This document shows positions 8,468 to 18,509 of a stretch of DNA of 64,000 nucleotides, piece by piece. The position numbers were made by a program, and so were the translations under genes. The notes below the pieces were generated by a model, which saw nothing but the letters and a program-made list of their open reading frames with translations, had not been told where the DNA came from and ran no database searches. Every line of letters begins with the position of its first letter. The stretch's first letter is position 1. The stretch comes from Microcaldota archaeon (GTDB lineage: Archaea; Micrarchaeota; Micrarchaeia; Micrarchaeales; Micrarchaeaceae): assembly GCA_021801785.1 (NCBI GenBank), contig JAJYXL010000012.1, forward strand, positions 1 to 64,000, in the 5' to 3' direction.

Positions 8468-8770
8468 GAGACAAACGGAAGAGTGCATAGAGGGCTGTAT
8501 AGATGTAAACTATACAATAAACAGTTCAACGCAGATGCTGGAGGTGCGCTGAACATAATGAAAAGGTATCTCCAAATCCCGCTGCAACAGGGTAGCGGCA
8601 TAGGAGTAGTGGGTGTCCTGGCACACCCAGCGGTATATCGTTGGAATGAACACAGCTGGTGCAATGATGCCAACGGTTGAAACGAATCTTGAAACCGTGA
8701 GGAACCCCACAGAATTTATTCATGGAAGGATGTCAGCATATCAATTTCCATCTCTTATATACTCATTGGA
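8468..8770 (+). pseudogene. tnpB: Decayed IS200/IS605-family TnpB (RuvC-like/zinc-ribbon C-terminal remnant, frameshifted)
   Basis: HRGLYRCKLYNKQFNADAGGALNI...GVVGVLAHPAVYRWNEHSW, then a frame change into PTVETNLETVRNPTEFIHGRMSA; both are typical TnpB C-terminal blocks. Confidence 0.75.
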
Positions 8771-8875
8771 ATAGGATATAAATATATAAATTTATATTAA
8801 GCTATAATATCCCAATTTTCGACCATACAAAACTTTTTATTATCTCTTTTCAATCTATGTGATTAAGGCAGCGGC

Positions 8876-10921
8876 GTGAAATATATGCATAGAAGTTACC
8901 TATACAATATAGCAGTAATCATGGCTCTGATTATAATCGCTGTGCCGTTAGGCCATGCCTCAACAAACACATTGGCATTATCGGCTAATGTTAGTGTGAT
9001 GTGCCCATTCTCACTGACATTCAATACGAATCCATCATACGTAAGCGGTTTTCCCGCCTATTTTAATTATACCGCTTATCCGCTGGTGGACTGCAGCTTA
9101 CCCTCAGCATCAGGCTACTTCCAGATCAGCAACAACAGCCGTTCTGTGCTCAGGGAGAATATAAGTAATATATCGATAACCAGCATGTCGACCAAACACA
9201 GTATTTATATAAGCAATATCACACTATCTGCCGGGGAGTATACCGCACGCCTAAATCTCACAGATGTGAGCAGCAACTCGGTAACTAGCACATTCTCCAC
9301 CCTCCTTCCTCCAAATATAATTATAACAGCCATGCATGGGAACTCTTCCGTTGTCGAGAGCTCTCTGCAGACCATATACATTAATCTTACAAACACAGGA
9401 AACCTCACCGCCCTGAATACCTCTCTCAACCTCAATATATCCGGGCCTGTGAACCTGAAATTGGTTTACAGCGAGCCAAACGAATCTCCAGGTTCGGAAT
9501 CTATATCCCTAACACTGCCTCAGAATGCAACATCCGATCTGGGAACCTATAATGTCAGAGCGTATTTTACCTATGAGATTTACGGGAAGCATTACACCTC
9601 GCAATCATCACTATTGACTTATACTGTAATCTCACCCAACCACAGCTCCTCGACCCCCACTGGCGCATCTATATCCTCGATCGTCCCTATATCGGCGATA
9701 CCGTCGCTCAATTTCACTACAGTACCATTGTATCTGACTATACTGCAAGGTGGCTCAACCACCGCACCCCTAGGGCTGCTGAATACGGGAAACCTCACCG
9801 AAACATTGAATCTGAGTATATCGAAACAGTTTGCGAACATTCTAAGCATATCATCTACGTCTGTTACGCTTCTACCGCATCAAGGCATCGACAACAACAT
9901 ATATCTTCACGCAAACTCTACGATGCCGAGCTCCGTATACATAGCACCTATTACTATAAATATTACATCCCAGTCCGGTACCACGAGCACATATAGAGAG
10001 TTCATAACATTCGATGTGGCAGCACAGCTGCCCAATCAGCCAAGCTCAATCAGCCAACTATACCTAGATAATGGCACCAAAACCGCATCCGGTGTAGCAA
10101 GCATAAGCGCACCAGCAAACGAGCCGCTTATCAATGCCACAGTAGACACTATGATACCGCTATATGCCACTAGGAATATATCGGACATATACGCTTACGG
10201 AATACATAACACGGTTGTGAAGACCGCTTCCGGTTACGAGATAGAGTGGTATGTGGATTACCTCCCTGCTGGGCAGAGCACATACGGGTACTATAAGATA
10301 AGCAACCTGACGAGTCAACAGCTGCTCATGGCTACAACTCAGTCCATATCATTCTATAGCGCGCCTAAACTTAGGACCATGCTAGATATATTGGATATAG
10401 GCGTTCCTATCTTCTATACCAATTCGATAAATAATATAACCGTAGATGTACTCTATACCGGGAGCAACCCGCAGCTGGTCAATCTCAGCATGTCCGGGCC
10501 GATATCTGGTAGGATAGAGAATCCTGCAATAGCCGTAAACGCATCCCCAAATCAGGTAATAAATACAGACTTTTATATTAAGACTGGCAATGCGACAGGC
10601 ACCATGCTGCTCTCTCTCCACATATCCACGCCGGGATCGGCTCTGAACTACTCCATACCTGCACTGATCATGCAGGCTCCGTCTATACCTTCAAAGCCAT
10701 CAACCACTGTGGTGAGCCCTACATATGATATATTTAAAAGTCTTATCTCATATGTAAATGCAAATATATATGTGGTCATAACAGCTCTTGCTTTTATATC
10801 TGCCGTTGCGCTTGTAGTCAAATATAAGCTGATATACAGAAGGGGAAGGGGATTCAACAGGAGGAGAGCCGAGAGGCTGATAGAGTTGCGTGAGCACATA
10901 AAGAGAGGTTATAAGGAGTGA
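8876..10921 (+). CDS. Large exported, C-terminally membrane-anchored protein with Ig/NEW3-like beta domains and short basic cytosolic tail
   Basis: N-terminal signal peptide, NTGNLT repeats, C-term TM (YVVITALAFISAVALVV) plus KYKLIYRRGRGFNRRRAERLIELREHIKRGYKE. Confidence 0.7.
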   Translation: MKYMHRSYLYNIAVIMALIIIAVPLGHASTNTLALSANVSVMCPFSLTFNTNPSYVSGFPAYFNYTAYPLVDCSLPSASGYFQISNNSRSVLRENISNISITSMSTKHSIYISNITLSAGEYTARLNLTDVSSNSVTSTFSTLLPPNIIITAMHGNSSVVESSLQTIYINLTNTGNLTALNTSLNLNISGPVNLKLVYSEPNESPGSESISLTLPQNATSDLGTYNVRAYFTYEIYGKHYTSQSSLLTYTVISPNHSSSTPTGASISSIVPISAIPSLNFTTVPLYLTILQGGSTTAPLGLLNTGNLTETLNLSISKQFANILSISSTSVTLLPHQGIDNNIYLHANSTMPSSVYIAPITINITSQSGTTSTYREFITFDVAAQLPNQPSSISQLYLDNGTKTASGVASISAPANEPLINATVDTMIPLYATRNISDIYAYGIHNTVVKTASGYEIEWYVDYLPAGQSTYGYYKISNLTSQQLLMATTQSISFYSAPKLRTMLDILDIGVPIFYTNSINNITVDVLYTGSNPQLVNLSMSGPISGRIENPAIAVNASPNQVINTDFYIKTGNATGTMLLSLHISTPGSALNYSIPALIMQAPSIPSKPSTTVVSPTYDIFKSLISYVNANIYVVITALAFISAVALVVKYKLIYRRGRGFNRRRAERLIELREHIKRGYKE

Positions 10922-11703
10922 GACCCTACATAATAAGAATTGCATCACAGAAAGGTGGTGTGGGTAAGACGACAGTTGCGGTAAACCTAGCTATGGCGCT
11001 AGCATATAAGGGGTATGATGTGCTCCTCGTAGACGCAGATACGACCAATCCGGCCTGCGGCTTCCATTTAGGTATGGACAACTCAAATTCCGGCTACTAC
11101 GATGTGATACGGAAGAGAGTCGACGTACTGGATATGAAGAGATTCATAAGTATACACACACCTAGCGGCGTTCATGTTCTTAACGGAAGGATAGATTCGA
11201 AGCCTTTCATAATATCATTCGAAGAGGCCGACTGGTTTGTCAACAAAATCTCAAAGCTCTCGTACGATTTTATAATAATCGACACCCAGCCGGGATTCTA
11301 TTATCCAAAGATAGCAGAGTTGGCTGATGAGACCATATTTGTTACCACTCCGGACATGCCCAGCTGCATGAGCACTATAAAGCTCTCTATAGAGGCGAAT
11401 AGAGGAAAGGCCAAGCACTCATTGCTGATAAATAGGGTGCAGGGCAAGCGCTATGAGCTAAACAATCGTGAGATAGCGAATATGTATGAGGGGAGGCTAC
11501 TGGGCAGCCTGCCGGAGGATCCATTCGTACAAGCCGGCATAGCGGAGCAGATACCGGTATACCTCTCGAAGAAGAGATCCTCATTCTCAAGATCTATTAT
11601 GGGGGTGGCTGAGATCTATGCGCTCAATAAGCCTGGAATGGAGACCAAGCAGACCATTCCTAAGCGTAGAAGAATATCGTCGCTCTTCTGGCGCAAGAGA
11701 TGA
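10918..11703 (+). CDS. MinD/ParA-like ATPase
   Basis: Deviant Walker A KGGVGKTT, VLLVDADTTNP, FIIIDTQPGF; 4-bp overlap with upstream gene; C-term KRRRISSLFWRKR may be a membrane-targeting helix. Confidence 0.88.
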   Translation: MRPYIIRIASQKGGVGKTTVAVNLAMALAYKGYDVLLVDADTTNPACGFHLGMDNSNSGYYDVIRKRVDVLDMKRFISIHTPSGVHVLNGRIDSKPFIISFEEADWFVNKISKLSYDFIIIDTQPGFYYPKIAELADETIFVTTPDMPSCMSTIKLSIEANRGKAKHSLLINRVQGKRYELNNREIANMYEGRLLGSLPEDPFVQAGIAEQIPVYLSKKRSSFSRSIMGVAEIYALNKPGMETKQTIPKRRRISSLFWRKR

Positions 11704-11791
11704 GATAGCATAATAACGTTTAGCAGTCTGGGCTGGAAAACCCGACTAGGTATACCTATGCTCGATATAATAGTAGGGCTGGTGTAAGGGG

Positions 11792-12556
11792 TTACCTGCT
11801 AGCTCTCCTTCTTGTGGCTCCCCTTCTAGATGCACTGGCAGATCTAGCGGCTCTGCCTCTTGAGGCAGAGGCTGTGCCTCTCGAGCTCTTCCTCTTAGCT
11901 CTCCTCGTCCTTCCAGCACGCCTGCCTGTGCCTCTAACTGACCCCTCCCTCCTTGCAGATCTGATCGATGCGGCGGTCCTGTGAGCCTTCGATACAATGG
12001 CTGTGCGCGATCTCTTTCTGCGCTTAAATAGGATTACAGATGCTGCAGCTACCAGTATCACTATCACGATCACTATGATTATTATATAATAGAAGGGTGT
12101 CGGTTTGGGAGCCGTCGAGTATATTGTAAGTAACTTTGCCACTCCTGCCGTTATTACCGCGCCCTCACCTGACGTTGTAACATTCGTTGGCGTGGCCTCA
12201 ACAACCTGCACAATTCCCTCCCACTTCAGCCCCGGCTTGTCCCCGCTTGGCATGCTAACATTTATGCTCACCTTCTGGTCTGAGGAAGGCATAATCGTCC
12301 CGCTCATAGGGGTTATAACGACTGTGGGGGTCGTATTATGCGGTATACTGTTCAATGATGGTGGTATGACCTTGAAGCTTATCGGTGTGCTCCCGCCATT
12401 GAGTATATAGTAGCTGAATGTCGAGCTGCTACTCACATTGACGTACATCGTTGGCTGGCCTGCCTGCTCTCCCAGCTGCGCATGCGATAGAGCGACAACG
12501 CTGAGCGATAGTATCAGGAATACGCCTATATACCTAAAATCCATACCAACACTCAA
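11792..12556 (-). CDS. Exported beta-domain protein with TM and ~80-aa Arg/Lys/Ser/Ala-rich cytosolic tail
   Basis: Signal peptide, TM FYYIIIIVIVIVILVAAASVILF, tail KRRKRSRTA...RGTASASRGRAARSASASRRGATRRRASR. Confidence 0.75.
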   Translation of the reverse strand: MSVGMDFRYIGVFLILSLSVVALSHAQLGEQAGQPTMYVNVSSSSTFSYYILNGGSTPISFKVIPPSLNSIPHNTTPTVVITPMSGTIMPSSDQKVSINVSMPSGDKPGLKWEGIVQVVEATPTNVTTSGEGAVITAGVAKLLTIYSTAPKPTPFYYIIIIVIVIVILVAAASVILFKRRKRSRTAIVSKAHRTAASIRSARREGSVRGTGRRAGRTRRAKRKSSRGTASASRGRAARSASASRRGATRRRASR

Positions 12557-13536
12557 CAGCTATTCTCTATCGTTATAGTCTGCTCATAAGAGCCTGCGGG
12601 TGTTCCTCCCGGAACCCCAAGTCCGAAGTATATCGAATTGCTTGTGGGTGTGGATGTCGGTTTAGGTATTGTTATACCTGTCGAGCTCAGTGTGTTCGAT
12701 AATGCAGTACCTGTGTAAGTGGTCTGCGAAGAGGCATCCCACAGTGTGTTGCTAACCCCGAAGTTGGTTAGGAGCGTATTGCCGTTAAGATACCAGGCTG
12801 TACCCTCTACCAGCATGCTCGCCTGTACATTCCCTCCATTATCCGTATCGGTCACAAGGACGTTTGTCGGTACATTGGCGGATGCGACTATGGAGCCGAA
12901 CGATATCAACGTAGGGGATAGCGATATGTAGCATGTGCCAGGTACAGTCACCTTTGCGGTTATAGCGTTGGTCGTGGATGATGCGTTGTATATGTTCTGA
13001 GATACGTTATAATTCTCAAATGATATAACCTGTATGTAATTCCCTGGGGGCGTCCCTGCAGGTACATTCAGGCCGAAATATATGCTATTGCTAGTCGACG
13101 GTGTGCTCAGCGTAGGCTGTGCTATGCTGATTCCCGTGTTAACAAATGAACCCGATAGGGTGGTTCCTGTATTGGATGTCTGCGCCGAGGCAGCCCAGAG
13201 TGTGTTACTGACTCCAAATGTATCGCTCGTGCTCGCATTTAGCCAGCTCGATCCCTCTACCAGTACATTCGCGCCTATGTTTCCTCCTATATCATTATCT
13301 GTAACCAATACATTTGTATCGTAGGAATTTTTAGGAAATATGCTGCCGAAGTTTATCTTGCTTCCAGAGCTCGAGTTTACCACATTAAGATATATCACAT
13401 TGCCGACATTGACATTTGCGGTTAAGGCCGCCGAGCCAGGCGACGCAAAAGCCGGATGCATATATACGACGACAGCCATAACGGCTAGAATAAACGCTAG
13501 CCATAAACCCAAACCTACGAATGATTTTGTTCTCAT
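12553..13536 (-). CDS. Exported protein with two tandem copies of a beta-domain
   Basis: Duplicated blocks NVLVTD(N/T)D.GGN(I/V)..(N/S)(V/M)LVEG and FGVSNTLW.AS.QT..TGT.LS...SNSIYFGL.VP.GTP.G(N/S)Y. Confidence 0.75.
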   Translation of the reverse strand: MRTKSFVGLGLWLAFILAVMAVVVYMHPAFASPGSAALTANVNVGNVIYLNVVNSSSGSKINFGSIFPKNSYDTNVLVTDNDIGGNIGANVLVEGSSWLNASTSDTFGVSNTLWAASAQTSNTGTTLSGSFVNTGISIAQPTLSTPSTSNSIYFGLNVPAGTPPGNYIQVISFENYNVSQNIYNASSTTNAITAKVTVPGTCYISLSPTLISFGSIVASANVPTNVLVTDTDNGGNVQASMLVEGTAWYLNGNTLLTNFGVSNTLWDASSQTTYTGTALSNTLSSTGITIPKPTSTPTSNSIYFGLGVPGGTPAGSYEQTITIENSC

Positions 13537-13638
13537 CTTATTACCTTTTAACCTAATTTACTATAATATGCTGTGCCTTCTCAATATCTATTTAAATACC
13601 TATACCTCCCGTCTTCTCTCCTAGCCACTATCTCGCCA

Positions 13639-15831
13639 TCAGAGCATGAAGTCATTGGGCGTCGGCGGCTCTGGCGGGATACCCTTCCTCTCACGTATCT
13701 CCCTCACTACCTTGTTCTGCAGCTCTGTCGGGAGCTTCTCATATCCCGCATACTCCTGGTACCATATGGCCCTGCCCTGTGTCAGCCCCCTCATGTCGTT
13801 CGAGAAGCCCTTCAGCGTATCCGCTACAGGTACCTTCGCCTTTATCGTTATCTCCTCCTTATCCTGTATAACCTCTGATATAACGCCCCTCTTGCTCTGC
13901 AGAAATGATATTATAGGAGACATGTAATCCTGCGGTATATGCACCGTGAATATCTGCTTAGGCTCAAGCAGAGTTACCCCCGCGATGAGCATGCCTGCGT
14001 ATATCGCGTTCCTTATCGCAGGTATTATCTGCGCAGGACCTCTGTGTACAGGATCCTCATGTATGCTCGCATCAACTATCGATACCAGTACGCCGGCGAC
14101 CTTCTCCCTCGCCAGAGGACCATCCTTCATCGCCGATTCGAATCCGTTTATCAGGAGCTCCATCACCTCGTTCATGTACTGCACTCCGTGCGTCATATCC
14201 GCCAATACGGATTTGTTTGATATGTAAACCACATTCTTAGCGAGCTGCCTGTCCAGGCCGAACTTCACCATGTTCTCTACTGCCGCCGCTCCTTTCGGCT
14301 TACCCTCCTTGAGCTCGCCGTCGTCTATCGCACTCTCTATCGTCGCAGGCAGCGGCTCTACAGTTATGTAGAACTTCGTGTGCCTGTTCGGCGTCTTACC
14401 CTCTATCGGCCCCGCCTTCGAGTCTATCGTCTCCCTGTATATTATTATGGGAGGGCTCGTTATTATGTTTACCTTGAACTCGTTCCTCAGCTTAGTCTCT
14501 ATTATCTCGAGATGCAGCTCGCCCATTCCGCTCACGAGGTGCTCTCCGGTCTCCTGATTTATCTCAGTGATTATCGTAGGATCTGCCTTAGACAGATCTC
14601 TAAGCGCCGCGATGAGCTTGGTAGTATCTCTGGAATCCTTGGCCTCTATCGCCTTCGTAACCACAGGTTTGGAGTGGTGCGTTATCTGCTCGAACGGCTC
14701 TATTATATTCTCGCTCAGCGTGTCTCCGACATTCGCCTCCTTCAGGCCGACGAGCGCCACTATGTTTCCTGCAGGTACCATGTCTATATTAACCCTGTCA
14801 GGACCCATGTATATCCCCAACTGCTGCACTCTGACGGTCTGCTGGCTACCCGATATGTGCAGCTCCTTACCCTTCGCCACAACTCCGGAGAAGACCCTCC
14901 CTACAGGTACATCTCCGCTGTGCGGATCTGTCATTATATTGAATATGACTATATTGGTCTTTGCGCTTATATCGCAAGAGATCATCGCCCTCCCATCCTC
15001 GCTCTCCGTATCGCCATGCCATATCTGCGGTATTCTATACCTCTGCGCAACCTTCGGCGATGGTAGGTGGTCAATCATCATGATCAGGGTGCACTCGTCT
15101 ATCGGTGCTACCTCCTGCAGCCCCTTCTCGTCCCCCTTCTCTGTAAGGTCGAATATCTGCTTGAATGTGGTGTGGTACTTCTCCATTATCGGCTTCGATA
15201 TCGCCCACCTCTTAGCTGCAGATCCGAACGCCACGCTCCCGTTCTCAACGCTGAGCTTCCACTCTCTTGCGAGCTCATCCGGAGCGAACTTCTCTATAAG
15301 GGAGTTCACGTCGTTCGTGAGCTTCTGCAGCCTCTCGAATGTCTGCTCTCTCGTCAGCCTCAGCTCATTGAGCAGCCTGTCCACCTTGTTAACGAACAGT
15401 ATCGGCTTGGCCTTCTCCCTTATCGCCTGCCTCAGCACGGTCTCTGTCTGCGGCATTATTCCCTCCACCGGGTCAACGACGAGTATCACCCCGTCGACCG
15501 CTCTCATAGATCTGGTGACGTGTCCTCCAAAGTCGACGTGCCCCGGGGTATCTATCAGGTTTATTATATAATCTTTGTCCTTGTAATCGAATCCTAGCGA
15601 TATGTTCGCGGATTTTATTGTGAGCTTCCTGTCCTTCTCTATGGTCTCATAGTTCGTATACAGTACGTCTCCAGCTATCGATGGCGAGATGAGTCCAGCA
15701 CGCGCAAGTAGCGAATCCGTGAGCGTCGTCTTGCCGTGGTGCACGTGGGCTATTATAGCGACATTCCTTATATTATCGCTACTGCTCATTATCTTGGTTA
15801 TCTCCTCTACAACATACTCCTTTCTTACCAT
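13639..15831 (-). CDS. fusA: Elongation factor 2
   Basis: IAHVHHGKTTLTD, IDTPGHVDFGGHVTRSMRAVDG, FVNKVDR; full-length 730 aa. Confidence 0.95.
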   Translation of the reverse strand: MVRKEYVVEEITKIMSSSDNIRNVAIIAHVHHGKTTLTDSLLARAGLISPSIAGDVLYTNYETIEKDRKLTIKSANISLGFDYKDKDYIINLIDTPGHVDFGGHVTRSMRAVDGVILVVDPVEGIMPQTETVLRQAIREKAKPILFVNKVDRLLNELRLTREQTFERLQKLTNDVNSLIEKFAPDELAREWKLSVENGSVAFGSAAKRWAISKPIMEKYHTTFKQIFDLTEKGDEKGLQEVAPIDECTLIMMIDHLPSPKVAQRYRIPQIWHGDTESEDGRAMISCDISAKTNIVIFNIMTDPHSGDVPVGRVFSGVVAKGKELHISGSQQTVRVQQLGIYMGPDRVNIDMVPAGNIVALVGLKEANVGDTLSENIIEPFEQITHHSKPVVTKAIEAKDSRDTTKLIAALRDLSKADPTIITEINQETGEHLVSGMGELHLEIIETKLRNEFKVNIITSPPIIIYRETIDSKAGPIEGKTPNRHTKFYITVEPLPATIESAIDDGELKEGKPKGAAAVENMVKFGLDRQLAKNVVYISNKSVLADMTHGVQYMNEVMELLINGFESAMKDGPLAREKVAGVLVSIVDASIHEDPVHRGPAQIIPAIRNAIYAGMLIAGVTLLEPKQIFTVHIPQDYMSPIISFLQSKRGVISEVIQDKEEITIKAKVPVADTLKGFSNDMRGLTQGRAIWYQEYAGYEKLPTELQNKVVREIRERKGIPPEPPTPNDFML

Positions 15832-15841
15832 TATAACCGCC

Positions 15842-16573
15842 CTATCTAGCGCTTCTAGCCATCCTGTCCTTATCGTTCTTTATCTTTATGGCGTAGCTGT
15901 TTATGTCGTTGTTAGCCGCCATCATCAGCTCATCAGCCAGCGCCTCTGATATGCTCTTCCTCTTTCTGAATGCGCCGATTATGGAGGCGAGCGCCACATT
16001 CTTCAGAGCTATGTCAAGCCTCCTGCTCGCACTCATATCCACAGACACGGTCGATACCGTACCTCCCTGTCTTATTCTCGTTGTGTCCTCTATCGGAGCG
16101 CTGTTCTCCAAAGCTGTTACAAGGATCTGTACCGGATTCGTCCCGGTCTTCCTCTCTATTATAACGAAAGCGTTCTCGACTATATGCATAACCGTTACCT
16201 TCTTCCCCTGCAGCCTACCCTCAGTACGTATAACATGGCCTCCCACCTTCTTGCCCGTACCCCCGCGCATGAGCGAGTTCATCAGGCGCTCCACAACGTT
16301 TATCTCCCTTTTGGAGAACATCTTCTTGCTGTTGCTTCTGAATGTCAGGGGGTATGCCAGCCTCTTCAGGTTGATATAACTCCTCATGCTCGGATCCTTG
16401 ATCTCAACATCATAGCTGTACTTTCCGAATAGCATATCGAAATTCGATGTGGAGAGGCCAGACGGTCTGACGCTTGCCGCGCTCCTTGGCGCATCCGCCT
16501 TCGGCTGCCTCCTCGGTGCCCTCTTCCTCGTCTGATCCGCAGCTACCGTCTCCACATCCGCCATAATAATCAT
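15842..16573 (-). CDS. rps7: Ribosomal protein S7 with basic N-terminal extension
   Basis: NVVERLMNSLMRGG, KGTNPVQILVTALENSAPIEDTTRI; location between S12 and EF2. Confidence 0.93.
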   Translation of the reverse strand: MIIMADVETVAADQTRKRAPRRQPKADAPRSAASVRPSGLSTSNFDMLFGKYSYDVEIKDPSMRSYINLKRLAYPLTFRSNSKKMFSKREINVVERLMNSLMRGGTGKKVGGHVIRTEGRLQGKKVTVMHIVENAFVIIERKTGTNPVQILVTALENSAPIEDTTRIRQGGTVSTVSVDMSASRRLDIALKNVALASIIGAFRKRKSISEALADELMMAANNDINSYAIKIKNDKDRMARSAR

Positions 16574-16998
16574 CTCTTGGACTTCTGCCTCTTGCCCTCC
16601 AATATCTTCCGCAGGTTGGTGCCGTTAACCTCAACCACCTTATACTTCATTCCAGGTATATGACCCATCTGCCCTCTCTGGGATCCGCCAAGTCCCTCTA
16701 TTGTGACCTCGTCGTGCTCGTCGATCTGCTCTATCCCATGGTTTCCCGGAACGAATGCGCCAACAACCTTCGAGTTCTTTATCAGCTGTACTCTCACGCA
16801 CTTTATCTGCCCGGATGAGGGCTGCTTCTGCTCTACCGAGAATTTGGTAAGAACTATCCCCTTCGCCCTCGGCACTATACCGACAGAGTCGTACTTCGCC
16901 TTAAGGCCGAAATACTTCCTCTTGAACCACTTCTTTAGCAGACGCTGATGCTTCCTCTGCCTGTAGAGCTTTCTCGCTGCAAATTCACCGTTTGGCAA
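16570..16998 (-). CDS. rps12: Ribosomal protein S12
   Basis: QPSSGQIKCVRVQLIKNSKVVGAFVPGNHGIEQIDEHDEVTIEGLGG. Confidence 0.95.
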   Translation of the reverse strand: MPNGEFAARKLYRQRKHQRLLKKWFKRKYFGLKAKYDSVGIVPRAKGIVLTKFSVEQKQPSSGQIKCVRVQLIKNSKVVGAFVPGNHGIEQIDEHDEVTIEGLGGSQRGQMGHIPGMKYKVVEVNGTNLRKILEGKRQKSKR

Positions 16999-17010
16999 TC
17001 AAATAACCTC

Positions 17011-17319
17011 TCAATATTCCTCTTCAAGTATCTTAGAGTTTCCCGGATCTATTATGGCTATGGCGGATACCTGGTACGGCTTTCCGCATACGGTCCCTAA
17101 CGCGGTCGGGTCGCTCTTGTAAACTATTATCCTCGTCTCCGATATTCCTGCGAGGTGCCTTATGTCATCCATTGCGGACTTATCCATTGTCGATGATACT
17201 ATTATAAGCTTCGCCTCGCTCGACATTACCGCACGTAATACCTCTCTGGTGCCTATCGCTGCATCTCCGCTCTCTACCGCAAGCCTTATATCACCAGCAA
17301 GATTTGCCATCTCTATCAC
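17011..17319 (-). CDS. rpl30e: Ribosomal protein L30e
   Basis: DAAIGTREVLRAVMSSEAKLIIVSSTMDKSAMDDIRHLA; operon position upstream of S12. Confidence 0.88.
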   Translation of the reverse strand: MIEMANLAGDIRLAVESGDAAIGTREVLRAVMSSEAKLIIVSSTMDKSAMDDIRHLAGISETRIIVYKSDPTALGTVCGKPYQVSAIAIIDPGNSKILEEEY

Positions 17320-17492
17320 ATATCCTGAATCTGACCCTGTATATTAAACTTTAACAATTCGGTTTGCAGAAATCCTAATAGCCTTAGAATCTAAACCGTG
17401 GGGTTAAGCATTGCGTAAGCAATACATAACAGTATATCAACTTCTTACATAAGGATTTATATATATTTCTGATTTGCTGTCCATGCATGGGG

Positions 17493-18509
17493 TCAGCCAT
17501 TTACGAATACCTGATTGCACCCGGCACCGGATGAGGAGCCGTCCAGGAGTATCTTCACATATCCTATATAAGGTATTGTGAGGATGACCCTTCCCTCGAC
17601 CTGCGAGTAGTTCGGCGGGACGTTATTGTACTGGACGTCGAGTCCTGGGTTGTTGTCCCCCTTTGTCAGTACGTAGTACTCGCCGCTCGCATTGAGTATT
17701 GCGTATGCGCGGTGCACTATGTATGCGTCACCATCTCTGTAGAAGAGGTCTGACGGAACGGTCTTATACACCACTATGCTGTTGTTCATGCTCCCATTTA
17801 TCGTCTCGTTATTTACGGTTATGGATCTGGTATACGCCTCATAAGCGGTAGTGCCGTTGCTGTACCTTATCTCTGCAGTGCCGCAGTTGAACCTCACGGT
17901 ATCGCCATTCTGGCTCGGGTTCAGCTCGGCCCTCCCGGTCGAGTAGCTGTAGCTGTACAGCCCCACAGAGTAGCCCGGGAGTACATACTGCGATATGTTC
18001 GACGGATTCGACGGGCTGAACGCCACGCACTCGTATGCTCCTGTAGATACCTGGTTCAAGAAGCTCTCCAGCTGCGGCTTTGTGATATTCACCACGGTCG
18101 CCTTTATCGAATCTATCCCGGAGTTCCTTATGAGTATGAGGTCGCCTATGTGCAATGTCGGCAGCATGCTGCAGCTCGGTACGACATCCACCGGGGCTGT
18201 GCTCCCTGTAGCTGCTATTAGAGCCACCCATATCAGTGCTACAGCTATAACTATCGCAGATAACTCCAAGAGGTTTCTCTTCCATGTACTCCGTTTGAGC
18301 GAGTTGATCACCTCCACAGCTATTATCAGTATAAGTGTTACGAATAGTATCGGACCTGTGTATCTAAACACGATGTACATGGCTGCGAACACTACGAACA
18401 GGATGTAGAATGGCCATACCGGTATGTGCTTGAACATGCTCGCCTCCCGCTCCGGCTCTCTAGCCCTCTTACCTACCCTCCTACTATTAGCACGCATATA
18501 TACCCTCAT
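17493..18509 (-). CDS. Signal peptidase I (S26 family) with multi-TM N-terminus
   Basis: VPSCSMLPTLHIGDLILI (Ser) and GDAYIVHRAYAI (archaeal Ser/His type), TKGDNNPGLD. Confidence 0.85.
   Translation of the reverse strand: MRVYMRANSRRVGKRAREPEREASMFKHIPVWPFYILFVVFAAMYIVFRYTGPILFVTLILIIAVEVINSLKRSTWKRNLLELSAIVIAVALIWVALIAATGSTAPVDVVPSCSMLPTLHIGDLILIRNSGIDSIKATVVNITKPQLESFLNQVSTGAYECVAFSPSNPSNISQYVLPGYSVGLYSYSYSTGRAELNPSQNGDTVRFNCGTAEIRYSNGTTAYEAYTRSITVNNETINGSMNNSIVVYKTVPSDLFYRDGDAYIVHRAYAILNASGEYYVLTKGDNNPGLDVQYNNVPPNYSQVEGRVILTIPYIGYVKILLDGSSSGAGCNQVFVNG

Noticed and set aside
11704-11790. Hairpin AGTC-T-GGG/CCC-GACT between convergent genes as a possible ncRNA
   Set aside because: Short stem between converging genes, adequately explained as a terminator-like structure
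14380-15597. Long plus-strand ORFs (14380-15066, 14567-15571, 15067-15597) opposite EF2
   Set aside because: Antisense to a clearly conserved EF2 gene; Leu/Arg/Tyr-rich or Ser/Leu-rich shadow translations from codon bias
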